A stretch of 64,000 nt of DNA from Cervus elaphus. Taxonomy: Eukaryota > Chordata > Mammalia > Artiodactyla > Cervidae. The translations under genes and the position numbers were made by a program. Where the stretch lies: the NCBI RefSeq assembly GCF_910594005.1, contig NC_057848.1, positions 47,385,616 to 47,449,615 of the forward strand, in the 5' to 3' direction. This document shows positions 33,301-45,584 of the stretch, piece after piece (the stretch's first letter is position 1; every line of letters begins with the position of its first letter). The notes under the pieces are model-generated. The model was not told the DNA's origin, did not search any database, and saw only the letters and a list, made by a program, of their open reading frames with translations.

Positions 33301-34615
33301 GTATGGTTTACTGTCCTTCTTTGATAGGCTTTGGAAGCTCAGGGCTATGAGTAGACCCTAGTCATATAGTTCTGTAAGAAAAATACAAGCAAGGAGATCA
33401 AACCAGTCAATCCTAAAGGAAATCAACCCTGAATGTTCATTGGAAGTACTGATGCTGAAGCTCCAGTACTTTGTCCACCTGTTGCGAAGAGTCGACTCAT
33501 TGGAAAAGACCCTGATGCTGGAAAAGATTGAGGGCAGCAAGAGAAGAGGGCACGAGAGGATGAGATGGTTGGATGGCATCAAAGGACATGAGTTGAGCAG
33601 ACTCAGAGAGATAGTGAAGGACAGGAAAGCCTGGCGTGCTGCAGTCCATGGGGCCACAGAGTCGGATGAAACTGAGCAACTGAACAATAAAGAAAAATGC
33701 AACGAGAAAGTAGATGGAGCCGACAGCCCAACTGAGGGGAGGCTGTTCCTATGCTATTGGATTTCCACATGCTATACTATGAACTTTTAATAAAACTCTG
33801 CAGAAATGTAAAAAATACTATGAGCCCACAACATTTTCATCTCTCTTTTCCCATCTTGTTTTCCCAAGCCTGTTTTGTGGCTCCATAAGTACCATTTCAC
33901 TTCACGAATTCAGACACAAATCATTTGAAGTATAAGACAATTCTGAGTACATCTGGGCTTGTTCTTTACCTTTACTTAGCAGATAGTGTTCTCCCTTCAG
34001 GGGTGGAAAGGCTAATGTTAGGTTGGTCCATGTGAGCCTGATTTCTGGATTTGTGATGCTTGAATTAATAAAATTTTATTGTAGCAAAGGAAAGGAAGTT
34101 AGTCGACTTTATTATTCCTCTAGTGCAAGTTGTTAAATCTCTTGAGCAAAGCCGTTTTAGTGGATATGTCAAGCTAATGACCAAACACTAGCCAATGTCC
34201 TCAGCTGTCAGATTTGTGATAGCTGACATCTATTGAAAGGGGTTAATCATTTGTCTGAAGTAAGAGGATACATGTTGATTGAAACAATAAATATTTATGA
34301 TAAAATTAAATGAGTTGTTATTTCGGTTTTTGACAGGACCCAAGCTCAGGCATAAACTGACAATTAGACTCAAGTGGTGAATTAAATTGAGTAGTTAGCT
34401 TTTTGAAAAGAAATGTAAATAGAACTCCAATTTACAAATTGGCTCAGTATTCTATTCTCTGTAACAGTTTTAAATACTAGTTGCTTGAACTAGATCATGG
34501 GAATGTATCTTTGTGAACTTTATGCAGTGGGAAATTTTATAAGTTTGAGTTAACTTGTAATTTTAATAGCTTGTAAATTTATCTTTCCTTGATTTTTGTT
34601 ATTGTTTTTCTTCAG
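33301..34615 (+). other. SH2D1A: SH2D1A intron 3
   Basis: A 1.3-kb intron holding one Bov-A2 element; the rest is AT-rich sequence in which I recognise nothing. Confidence 0.85.
33393..33690 (+). repeat. Bov-A2 SINE with target duplication
   Basis: Forward copy: ATCAAACCAGTCAATCCTAA, GACTCATTGGAAAAGACCCT, GAGATGGTTGGATGGCATCA, GGCGTGCTGCAGTCCATGGG. AAGAAAAAT precedes it (about 33377) and follows it (about 33690), a target duplication. The open frame across it is the BovB-derived ORF relic, not a gene. Confidence 0.88.
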
Positions 34616-34656
34616 GAAGAAGAGACGATCCTGATGTCTTCCTGAAAGCACCATGA
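34616..34656 (+). CDS. SH2D1A: SH2D1A exon 4, coding part
   Basis: The acceptor TTTTTCTTCAG precedes the exon, which completes codon 116 and encodes RRDDPDVFLKAP and the stop TGA at 34654-34656. The total is 128 residues, the same length as human SAP. The tail differs from the human sequence I recall at several positions (Arg-Asp for Arg-Glu, Phe for Cys). This tail lies outside the SH2 fold. Confidence 0.95.
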
Positions 34657-35850
34657 AGAAAAGGAAAACACACCTTGTACTTTATTTTCAATAATTTAAA
34701 TATATGCTAAGTCTTATATATAATAGATAATACAGTTCAGTGAGCTACAAATGTATTTCTAAAACCATCATAGCCCTGTAATGGAAGCATCTAGCATGAT
34801 GTTAAAGCTGAAATGGACTTTTCGGATAATGAGGGGCTTTGAAATGAGGATTGGGGAAAAATAATTCCACAGATTATTTTCAGTTATTATATTTACAAAT
34901 GGGAAACGATTTAAAAAATAATGATACTTTATAAAAGATTAATGTCATTTCTTGCCAAATATAAATAAAAGTAATCCTCAGTTTTTCTCAAAAGCACCAT
35001 TTTTAGTGAAATATTATTTGATAGCTACTGATTTGAAAATGTCTTGCTTGATTATATGGCAGGAAGCTGGTTCGTGTCCTTCATCTTTGTCACGTGTGGT
35101 TCTACATTAGGTATTATGCTCTCCACTAGCTATGATGTTGTAGGCTCTTTGGGGATTTTTGAAGCTGTGCCCTGTGTGTTGAAAATAAGTTCCAGATAAA
35201 CAGTGAAGAATTTCTCTTTAATTCTGAAAGCAATCTTCTTGCCTAGTCTTACCTGGTGTTCTGATGTTGGACAGTAAAATCCACAGACCAGTCTGGAGTT
35301 TAAAAATCTTGTAATTTAAAATATACTCTAAATGTTTATTATATTTGATGCTATAGGATTTGAAATTATATTACAAATCCGATGAAGTGGGCTTTACTTT
35401 TTTTCATTTACCTCTACCGCAGTAGTTGCCACTCCATGTAAAACCTCATTTTGAAAGCGAGCTTTAGCAGTTGCGGTTCATTGGCCGTGGCTTGTGAGCA
35501 GCTGAGTTACAAGCCATCTCCTATGAGGTGACCAGACAAGACCATCAGAAGCTTACAGGTTACATTAATTTTTAACAATTCCAAGTGATTGCAACCTAAG
35601 TGAGAGCCAAGATTTTACACAGTGTTGGATACTGGTATTTTCTTCTCATATTTATATTTTCACGACTCTTGCAATTCGATTATATGTCAAGTTGCTTCAG
35701 GGCTCAGAGAATTCATTCATTCAGCAAACACAATAGGTACCAGCATAGAGAAGTGAGAAGACCTGGCCTCCATGGTCAGGTAGCCCCTTGCCTAGTTGGA
35801 CAAGAAAACAGTCAATAAAAGACAATAAAGAAAGTAACAATAAAACACAA
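34657..35850 (+). other. SH2D1A: SH2D1A 3' UTR (end not determinable)
   Basis: A candidate poly(A) signal AATAAA lies at 34964-34969. A cluster of further AATAAA hexamers occurs at 35814, 35824 and 35839, inside or next to an L2 relic. The orthologous human last exon is, as I recall, close to 2 kb, so the distal signals or even later ones may be used. Confidence 0.5.
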
Positions 35851-35870
35851 GAAAGTAACAATAAAAGTTG
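35700..35870 (+). repeat. L2 3' relic
   Basis: GAATTCATTCATTCAGCAAA, TAGGTACCAGCATAGAGAAG and TGGACAAGAAAACAGTCAAT resemble the diverged L2 3' end. Confidence 0.5.
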
Positions 35871-38800
35871 CTAAGTACATGGTAAGTGAGGGTCCCAATG
35901 TGTAGGTGGATCTGTCTTTTTTCTAAATGTTCTACTCCATTTATAGTTATAAAATATTGGATATTCCCTGTGTTTTACAATATATCCTTGTAGTGTATTT
36001 TATACAGAATAGTTTGTACAATTCCCTACACCTTTATTTCCCCTCCCCCCTCCCTCTTGTCATTGGTAATGACTAGTTTGTTTTCTATATCTGTGTTTAT
36101 TTTTTTATTTTTAAATTCACTAATTTGTTGTATTTTTTAGTCTATGATGTGATTCCATATAGTATTTGTCTTTCTATGACTTGTTGCACTTAGCATAATA
36201 CCCTTTAAGTCTACCCATGTTGTTGCAAATAACAACATTTCCTTCTCTTATATGCCTGAGTAGTATTCCATTGTATATATACTACATCTTCTTTATCCAT
36301 TAATCTGTTGATGGACAGGTTGCTTCCATAGCTTGGCAATTATAAATAATGCTGCTCTGAACACTGGGGTGCATATATCCCTCAAATTAGTGTTTTTGTT
36401 TTTATTTCTATATATACCCTAAAGTGGAATTGCTGGATCATATGGTAGCTCTACTTTTAGTTTTTTTTGAGAAACCTCCATATTGTTTTTCACAGATACT
36501 CCACCAATTTGCATTCTCACCAACAGTGTATGAGGGTTCCCTAGGCAGAGCTGTCTTTAAAGGCAAAATGCATTAATCCAAATATTTCAGCCTATAGTCC
36601 AGAGGAAAAAGCTAAGTTTCTATGTAAACTAGTGACTTGGAATTCTGGGTTCTTCATGTGAGATGGTGAGCTTGGTTAATTATTAGTGACCTGCCGAGAC
36701 ACAAAGCTACTCTCTCTGTTGGCAAGATCTGATTTCTGAGCATTTACCCTGGATGCTATGGGATTGCAAAGGTGGAATATGGCCACAATGATGTATTTGT
36801 GTGCCAGTTTACCATTTCTAGAAGTAAAAACATCACTTTAATTTGTAAAGGAATTCAGAAAGCTGACTTTCAATATAAAATGCATATGTTTAAGTACTTT
36901 TTAAATATTTGTAGCTTGGGTTTAAATTTTAATAGGTGTAAATAATTTTTACCCTAATTTGTTCATTCTGGAATAATCCTAAAAGTATGAATTGTTTGCA
37001 TGTTCCTTTACCAGAGTCTTTTTTGAAAAAACTTTTTTTGGAATCATCTATGGTTTATCCTATTTTAATAAAGTATTTGAAAGCTTTATTTTCCTAATTT
37101 GTCTTAAAATATTCCTTTCAAAAATATTCAAAGATATCAAAGCTATTGATATACTAAATAAAGCATTGATGAAGGTCATCTTACTTCTCTTATTGGACTA
37201 ATTCACTGAAAAAGGTAAGTGCTTTTCTGATTTTGCTACTGTCAAATTTTCCAGTTGATGTGTCTACCCACTGTGTCTTCTTTTGCTGGCCTTTTATTCA
37301 TTGTTTTTTTTTTTTTTTCACTTTTTCTTTCCTGGCATAAGCATCCTTGCTATTTCCCAATATATAATAGCTTGCACCTTTACAGAAAGGTCATATCCTT
37401 GCCATATCTAAAATATTGCCATGCTAACATATACCTATAAGATGCTGAGTAAAGGCAGAAAAATGCACATATATTTCTACATGTACACCTTTCTTTAGGG
37501 AAAAAAAAGTGTGTCAGCAAGCCCATGAGGAACATGACAGTTTATCAAATACTTGTTCATTTCCTCTGAAATTTGTTCTTAAGGTCAGTAGGAAGACAAG
37601 CTTAGATAACTGTCCATTTGGCTGTTGCAGGCAGGGAACCTTTGTGGTAGTACATAGGCAGAATACGCCTACAGGGGATATTAACTCTGATTAACTCTTC
37701 TGGTATAAATTGAGGGCTGGATTTAAGATATTATTTGTGGTAGAATGGATAGAGAATTTAAAATGTGAGAACCAGCTTTAAAATCTGTTAAGAATGTTTA
37801 GATGTCAGCTTATGTTTTATTTGATTCACTTTATTGAGTTCAGAATCCAAAGTCTATTAATAATAAAACTCAGATTTGCCCTTGAGCATTTCAAGGTTAT
37901 AAGATGCCTAGTCTTCCTGTTAGTGGGCTATAAATTCAACTTTGTTGCCTATGTTTGCCCTTGCAGTAAATGGGACACCATAATTCTGCAGTTTGCAGCT
38001 CAGGGTGAAGTTAAACTGCCCAATTTGGACAGTTTCATAATTTGGGCTCATTGGCCCAACTTGTAGTAAAAGGCTGGAATTTCATCATTAGGTCATTTGC
38101 TTTTTAAATGAATATTTTTATGTGGAAATAATATAACAAACCTGATCAACTGGAGAGAGCCCATCAAAGTAACAAATGAGACTTGAATTTGCTTTTTTGG
38201 CTTTGTCACTGATTATGCCAGTGATGTACAGTCAGTCTGTTGCTAGTATCGCATTTGCCAAATAGGAACAATTAAGTCTTGCTCCCCTTATAGGACTATT
38301 GAGATACTAGACTTAAATAAATTCACAATAGTAATATTACTAAATGTTTAAATAGCATTGATATTCAAAGATCTCTGAAAGTGAGGGGGACTAGGGAAGA
38401 AACATGGAGAAATCCCTTATTTCCTTTATAATTCTCTCAATGTACGAGCTCTTTCTTTTTGAACTGAGGGTGAGATGTGCAGGTTGAAAAAACAATCTCC
38501 AGGTGATACTAATATATCCCAGCTACACGCCCCACCCCCATCGCTTTTTTTGTTGATTGGTTGAAACAATCAGGATTGTCTTCTGCTCTGTGAATCTTTT
38601 CAAGGTATCTCTATATATTGGTGAATAAAAAAGCACAGGGCGTTTGAGAGTGGTGTAAATTCCAGGATTTCAAACAAAGTGCAATAACCGCCTGTTTGGA
38701 TTATATGTACTCCATTACTATCACGATGAATTTTGGAAAATCTGTTGGCCAGCTTTCTCAGTGTCACTCGTAAATGTCTTTTTGTGAAAAGTAAGTGCCA

Positions 38801-39269
38801 AAGGGCCATTGTAACTGCCCAGGACTTTGGGCCGCAGAAGAGTTGTTATTTTTTAGTCTCTCCTGATCGCCTTCCCTGGCCCATTCAATTCTTTGCCAGT
38901 GCATTGGGTTGCCTTGCTCTCCTAGCTCCCTCCCACCCCTGTTTTTCAATCCTTAATTTTCTTTCTATTGCCGAGAAAGGCATCAACAGGAGGGAGGACC
39001 TTTCTAAGTCCTAGCCTAGAGGCTTTTAAACTTGAAACAGCTACTCTTCTTTTTTTATTAAATGGTCATTGGTGTCAGCGATCCTATATGTATGAAAAAT
39101 AAAAGTGAAAAGATGTCCTCTTACGATTAGTGCCTTTTTGATTTCTACACCTATATTTTCAAGATTATGCAGTTTTATTGTTCTCTGTTAGGGAGCCACT
39201 TTTCAAATCTCAGGTGACCAGACTGACTTGAGAATGCAGTTTGGCGCATGAATAAAATGAGACACAGTG
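35851..39269. other. Convergent interval between SH2D1A and TENM1
   Basis: Contains an antisense old L1 fragment (35930-36540), then AT-rich sequence from 36541 in which I recognise no exon, SINE or RNA gene. Short frames at 36992, 37255, 37794 and 38733 look random. Confidence 0.6.
35930..36540 (-). repeat. Old L1 ORF2-end fragment, antisense
   Basis: Antisense L1 phrases are clear: GACTTGTTGCACTTAGCATA, GAGTAGTATTCCATTGTATA, CATTAATCTGTTGATGGACA and CACCAACAGTGTATGAGGGT. Confidence 0.8.
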
Positions 39270-42200
39270 TTCATTTGTCGTTTTATTTTTTAAAAATGAA
39301 ATATTCAAAGTACTTTTTTGTTTCAAATATCAACACATAATGTTTAACTTGAAATATTTACAGCATGTTGTTGTGATGCTCTGTAGAAAAATGCATGCTT
39401 CTGACCTGAAAGCCAGAGCAAAATGCAAAAGACCATTTAACTGCAGCCAGAGAACATGAACCTGTACAGTATCCAGTCACTTTTCAGCACAGGAGTGAGA
39501 GCAGGAATACAAAACTGGAACCTATTGTTTCCTAGCAACATGGCTCAGGCCATTATAACACAATTTCCAGTATGATTAGAACCTCTAACTGTTGTTATAT
39601 AGAAACTGAAAATCTTGGCATACACTGTAAACATCTTTACTTCTCATGAGAAAGTAAGCAGCTAAAAAGAATATTTTTCTGACGTAAAGGCTATACTTCT
39701 CTTTTTCACCTTCTCTCTTACTGATGCTTTTGCCAGAAGAATAGTAAAGATTTAGACATTGTCATGAATCATACAAGTAAAATATTTTTCAAGGACACAA
39801 TCTGATATACTAACATTTATTTAAGAGGTTAAAGTCCACCACTAAATCTAAGGAAAGATTTTTTTAACTGCCAAACACATTTCCTTTGACAAATAATGTA
39901 AGATGACAACTGCCAAGACAAAATCCACAGCAAGTTTAACTCTAACTATTTTCAGTTACTGTTTAGGAAGTAATTTCTTCTTATACACAGCAGTATATTT
40001 GGTCCTTAATAGCTTTCACATGAAGGACACACTGATACAGTCACTATTTTGTGGTTGAATTATTTTTTGTTGTTTGTTGTTTTCTGTTTTTTTTTTTTGT
40101 TTTGCATTTCTGTTTTTTTTTTTTTTTTTTTTTTTTTTTTTGTGTTGTTTTTTTTTGCAGAATAAAGAACCTTACAGAAGGCTGTGGAAGAGCAGTCTGA
40201 GATCTGAAGTACTACTCAGGTCAGCTATGTGTATGTGAGTTCCTCCAAGAACACAAGAATGTTGCATCTAATCTGTAGCCTTCTGTTTTTCCAGAAGCTA
40301 TAATACATTTCAGTCTCTCCAAAAGTTCCTTTCCACACTTGATTACTGTACTTTTGCTTCCATTACCACTGAATGCTTCCATTACAATTGCTCTTACAGG
40401 AACATATCTTTATAAATGCAAAAACTGTCCTGACTCTCTTAGGTGATATTACAGTGGGGCCTGGTCTGGTTAAAAAATTGTTTTCAAAAAAATGAAAGAG
40501 AAGAGAAAAGTAGTAGAAACAACATGATAGGATGCTTGAAACTGTGTCAACAGTAATGAAAAAAACCTTATGAAAATCAGAATTTAACTGTATACCTCTC
40601 TACATAGCATGTGAATTCCAAATTATGCATTGTTAAGTTTTCATATATTTGGCTATGTTGTATATATTATATTATATATATAGTCTATATATTATAGATC
40701 TTCTAGATAAATTGACAGTAAAGGACACACTTATTTTATACATTATTTTGTTGGGTTACAAATTAAACCCAATAAAGCCTATTTCTATGGTGAGTGTTTT
40801 ACTAAAAATTAGTATGAATTGGGCTTTATTTCCCTTTCCTTCAGGAGTCATGCTTCTAATCAGTAATGACTAGAATGACAACTACAAATAAATATATTTA
40901 AATGTCTGTTCAACTGTGAACTTCTCAGCTCTTTTGGACCTCTAGACTGTAGTGCAAGAGTCAAAACAAAAGAAAACAAACAAGTAAAATGGGCCTAACT
41001 AGAAAAAAGAAACAATCACGGAGTATTCCCTGCTTCCAGCCCAGAACAGTCTTCCTAGGAGAGCCCAACTACTGTGCTCTCACTCAGGCTGACTTGAAGG
41101 CTGTGTGGCTGTGTAGTAGTGTCAGCTGCAAGTCTTCTGGGTATGAGAAATTCATGTATTTCTCTTTAAAATGCTTTTACTTTCATCAGGAAATGCAAAC
41201 AAATTATTCTTTCATTAAACTTCATAACTACAAGTCAATAAAGGCATTCTTTGTATTCAGATGAACAGGAAGTGACGTATTCAATAGCTCCACGTTCTTA
41301 TTCAGAAATGCCAAATGTTTCTCTTAGATTTACTACTCATTAGTGTGCTAACCTTTTGGGTTTTTTTCCTCTTTCCTCCAAAAGACTTTGGAAGTGGTAA
41401 AGAGAACAGTAACAGTTCAAGGCAGTATTAGAACCACAGCTCTAAGTGATAAAAAGTGCATTTCCTGAATATAATACAAATATAACTTTAAGAAACCAAA
41501 GGCACAAACTAAATAAATATGTATTACAAACTAGAAATGCACAGTTCAAGGTAATTACTATTAAGTAAAAGCTTCAAATACTTGTTTCTAATGGGTATTT
41601 AAAGCAGTTTGAAAATGATACATCATCAGTGAATTGCAAAAAAGTATAATCGCTTAAAATATAAGCAAAATAGACTCTAATATTGACATCTTGGATTAGT
41701 GATAAAATACATCATCACATTTATGAATGTACTCTCTATATACAGTTCATAAATCATTTTTCCATTGATTTAAAAGAACATCAGAGGTTCTAGGAACTTA
41801 AGGTCCATTTTTAGGCTGGTGTGGAGGTATTCAAGTTTTCAACAAGTTTGTGAGTAATTTTAGAATCCTGTCCTGATAAATACTATTACCATTAACACAG
41901 GCCTAATTCAGGGGAAAAAACCCCAATAATATGGTTGTAGTCTGGATTAGTAATCTCTTGAGCTGGTGTACTGCCAATTAAAAAGAGAGATGAGTTCATC
42001 ATGAATTCTCTCTCTCTCTCAGAACATGTGTGTAAGAATGTGGTAGTCCCAACCGGAAGGTTTTGAAAACGAAATGTTTGGATACACCCTCCCCTGCTGT
42101 CTGTGGGTCCTTGCCTTTCACTCACTATACTTTGTGTAGTTAGGAGTCAGACTCTTGAAAAACCTTAATGTGAGCCTGGATTCTGACTTTGCATATTTTC

Positions 42201-43933
42201 CAAAAAGAGTGTCATCACAAAGCAAGGCACTGACCCCACACCGCATTTAGGTAGTGGCTGGCAAGAACCCAAACTGTGACATTCCATCACAAATTCTCCT
42301 TCAGACACAGCAAATGTCCAGACTGGATGATGAAAAGTGCTGAAGCTGGCTCAGGGGAATTCTCCACAGGCCACATTGTGCTGTCCTGTATTTTCATTTG
42401 TGGTAACTCAATTGCACAGCAGCTTACAAACTCTTTGTCACTGGGCACGAATCTCCCAGTTCACCAAGGGGCTCTTCTTGGATGACAGGATTCATACAGA
42501 TTGAGAAACTGCAGCTGATATTAACACTAATCCTGATCTTTTTTTCTGAATTTTAAATGATCGCAGAACAAAATAACCCTTCCTGGAAAATAGCTATTTT
42601 CCTAGGCAGGAGAGATGATTAAATAAAAAATAAATGGGCAAAGACAGAGAACTAAAATAACTACCCATATAAATTATCTTAGTAAAAAATAGTCTGCCTC
42701 TCTATAATTAGTTGAAATGTGTTAGGTTGGAAAGGACTCAATTAAATTTCCTGACTATGGCTGGGAGATGTTCAATACAGAATTGTACATTGAAATATAA
42801 ATCTAAGTGGGATGAAACAATGTGGCAGCAACTTCCGTGATGTTTAGTTTGGTCTTCCCATTGGCACTTTCCTTTCACCTTGGTATTACGTCTTTTTTTT
42901 GTTTTTGTTTTTGTTTTTAAGGTTTTGGCTCTTCTGAATTTCTGCAGTAGTAGTGAGTGTAATGTATCAACACCACAGGCATGTATGTCTGTGAAAGCCT
43001 TTTTTTTGTATCAGAATCACACTTTGTAGTAAATTACCTTTCATGTGCACGAAACCATTGGATTAGTGTATAAATACTGAATCACGAATGTGAAACTATG
43101 ACCAAAACACACCCTATATATAAATGAGAAATTCCTACCCGGGTTAATAAAAGCTATGTTTACATGACACCAATACAGCTGGACAACTGAGTACAAAATG
43201 TAGTCAAAACAGGTTGGGTGGGAGGAGTTTCATTGGCCAGCTGCCTTGGTATCATGTATACACAAGCAGATAGTGGCAATTGGGTTTGGTGACCACACCC
43301 ACAGGGAAGCGTGGTAGACGGAACCCAGCCACCACACGCCAAAACACAGCACAACAACATGGCATTTATTTCAACGAGCAAGGAGGAATTATCAGGGAGG
43401 AAGGGTAAATGGGTCCTGATTCTAGGAGATGGTGGCCGAGGACATTTTACACTTCTTTCGAAGTTTCCTGTAACAGATCTGGAACATGTGAAAGAGCTGG
43501 TAGTCTTTCCAAACACACGGCTCAGATCCTATTGCACCACCTTCCAAATAGCCCGCAAGTTCTGCCAACAGCTGAGTATGTAACCTTATGTCACAACAGA
43601 GAACCTCGGGTTCTTGCTTTATATTTGAACATCTGCATGGCTCAACAAATTGAAAGTGGTGCTTGCTGAAAACTTTTTTTTTTTTTAGTTGTTTGAGTTC
43701 TACTTGTGTTATTTTGAATACTGCCACACAAGAACTAAAAATCTGTCATTTCTTAAAGAGTTTAAACAAACAATATTAAAATACCATCTTCTGTCACATT
43801 GAAAGGCAGTTGGATATGTTTTTCCTCCATATTTACATATACAGAGTTCTGATCTAGAAAACCGATACAATAAACCATTGTATGTTTTAAAAACAGGCAG
43901 TCTTTGGTGACGCAAAGGCAGAGATTTTTTTTG
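39270..43933 (-). other. TENM1: TENM1 3' UTR
   Basis: About 4.66 kb between the TENM1 stop and a minus-strand AATAAA (TTTATT on + at 39282-39287) followed downstream by a GT-rich stretch (ACTGTGTCTC on minus). The length agrees with the roughly 4.6-kb UTR I recall for human TENM1. No SINE or L1 is recognised across it. An A-rich tract on the transcript strand lies at 40078-40160. Confidence 0.7.
40078..40160. repeat. Poly(T)/T-rich tract
   Basis: Includes one T run of about 31 bases and shorter runs; it is A-rich in the TENM1 mRNA sense. Confidence 0.95.
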
Positions 43934-44692
43934 TTACCTCCTGCCTATTTCGCTCTGTCTCATAAAGTGAATATTATTGGCACTGTCAGAAAGTTCTAAA
44001 TACTGCTCGACAGACAGAACAAAATACCCATCATAACCTTGCACTCTCCCGGTACTCAGCAGCTGCTGTTTCTCCCCCTCTGTCCACGCCCGGATCCCCT
44101 CTTCCCCTTCTTGCAGCCTTCTTTGTTCCTTAGTCCAGGCCTGGGCCACGGCGCGCTGTCTGGCGATCTCCAACACGTGGTTCTTCTCCTCTTCGACAGT
44201 CGTCCCATACCGGATGTTGAAGCACAGAGCCCCATGCTGGAGCTGGATATCTGCAAACCGTCTAGTCCTCCCATTCAACACAGAAGTCATCTGGGACACG
44301 GTGACATTGACACCGTTCTCCAGAATGCGCCTCCCCCCAGTGTTACCAATGAGCACCAGGTCTTCCTCCAGAGACCCGAGCTTAATGAAGTAGTGTGTGT
44401 CCCTCCCCTCTATGGTAAAATGTAGGTTTTCCAGGTAATGAGCATTGTTGAGAATGGCAGCCAGCCGCCTGCTATCTTCATTGGCTACTCCTATAATATC
44501 GGCTGTTACAATGCCATCCTTGATGGCGAATTTTATACCTTTGCCAAAAACAGAAGGGACAGCGGCAAACCTTGGTTGCTTCCCTCCTTCAGGGCACCGT
44601 CCATCACCATATCGGGGAGTCATAGGAAGTTGGTCCAAGGAAATGAAATTCCTGAGCTGTTTCTGGAGCTCACATTGAATACCCAGGATGGT
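43934..44692 (-). CDS. TENM1: TENM1 (teneurin-1) last exon, coding part
   Basis: Teneurin-1 is a large type II membrane protein that dimerises and binds latrophilins in trans at neuronal contacts. This exon begins after TTTCCTAG in phase 0 with TILGIQCELQKQLRNF and ends SEIGRR-TAA (stop at 43934-43936); it gives 252 residues. It encodes the linker out of the YD shell and the GHH toxin-fold-like C-terminal domain. The last 40 or so residues correspond to the TCAP-1 (teneurin C-terminal associated peptide) region, ending with a basic Gly-Arg-Arg amidation-like signal. The conserved strings ILNNAHYLENLHF, GRRILENGVNVTVSQ and LSTGRVQGYDGYF are characteristic of the family. No frameshift is seen. 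Confidence 0.98.
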   Translation of the reverse strand, partial: TILGIQCELQKQLRNFISLDQLPMTPRYGDGRCPEGGKQPRFAAVPSVFGKGIKFAIKDGIVTADIIGVANEDSRRLAAILNNAHYLENLHFTIEGRDTHYFIKLGSLEEDLVLIGNTGGRRILENGVNVTVSQMTSVLNGRTRRFADIQLQHGALCFNIRYGTTVEEEKNHVLEIARQRAVAQAWTKEQRRLQEGEEGIRAWTEGEKQQLLSTGRVQGYDGYFVLSVEQYLELSDSANNIHFMRQSEIGRR

Positions 44693-45004
44693 CTAGGAAA
44701 GAAGAAAGGCACAGAGCAAGTGTAGCAGAGGATTAGACACCTGTCATGTGCTTGGTGATCGTAGAAAGCAAAGGTTTGCCAGGTTGCTTTCTCCTCTCCT
44801 TAATTTGCTGGTTTGTGATTTAAAAACAAGCCTAATTTGGAATCTCTTCACCCGAGTTTTGGAAAGGAAAAGACTAACAGGTGATTTGATTACCTGTCAT
44901 ATATTTCTTGATATCTTGGTGAGTTAAGGGTTAAGCATAAGCAAATATATTCAAATTTGATACTACAGAATCCAAGAGCTAGAAGGCACTTAAGTGGGTC
45001 TGTG

Positions 45005-45226
45005 TGTGTGCTGAGTTGTTTCAGTCATGTCTGACCCTTTGTGACCCTGTGGACCGTAGCCCGTAGCTCCTCTGTCCATGGGGTTCTTCAGGTAAGAATA
45101 CTGGAGTGGGTTGCTGTGCCCTCTTCCAGGGGATCTTCCCAACCTAGGGATCAAACCCAGGTCTCTTACATCTCCTGCATTGGCAGGTGCATTCTTTATC
45201 ACAAGTGCCACGTGGGAAGCTCCCCC
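45005..45226 (-). repeat. Bov-tA SINE
   Basis: Minus copy: CATGTCTGACCCTTTGTGAC, AGAATACTGGAGTGGGTTGC, CTAGGGATCAAACCCAGGTC on +. Confidence 0.9.
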
Positions 45227-45357
45227 TAAACAAAGACACTTTAGTTTTTACAATTCAACAGACATTGACTAGCTGTTTATTACTGGATGTAGAGTAATAT
45301 ATTAGCCACAGTGAGGTATAAAGAGATGGTATAAGGCATCATTCTTAATTTCAAGTA

Positions 45358-45512
45358 GCTCATGATTTTATTTTTTTTTTTTTAGAGTGGTTAGAAATAG
45401 TACCCTTGGTAAGATGACATTTATTTATTTATTTATTTATTTTTATTAGTTGGAGGCTAATTACTTCACAACATTTCAGTGGGTTTTGTCATACATTGAG
45501 CTCATGATCTTA
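45358..45512 (-). mobile_element. L1 3' end with second poly(A) and target duplication (candidate 3' transduction)
   Basis: On the minus strand: about 60 bp of L1 3' end (ACAAAACCCACTGAAATG to CCTCCAACTAATAAAAATAAATAAAT), then about 35 bp of unrelated sequence (CATCTTACCAAGGGTACT part), then a 12-base A tail. GCTCATGAT plus T/C-TTA flanks both sides on + (about 45358 and 45499), a target duplication with one mismatch. Confidence 0.7.
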
Positions 45513-45584
45513 TAAATAACAAGGGCAAATCAGCAAGTTCATGGGTCTTTTTATGTGGATTAAAAAAAAAAAACCAAACACTTT

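Noticed and set aside
33440..33690. Basic frame with a Glu/Lys/Arg-rich pattern
   Set aside because: It is the translation of a Bov-A2 element derived from the BovB LINE end, seen again in reverse at 21610-21825.
43311..43727. Frames of 86-101 residues overlapping the TENM1 3' UTR
   Set aside because: They lie in non-coding 3' UTR or antisense to it and show no conserved features.
44039..44725. Plus-strand frames opposite the TENM1 last exon
   Set aside because: Antisense shadows of a strongly conserved coding exon.
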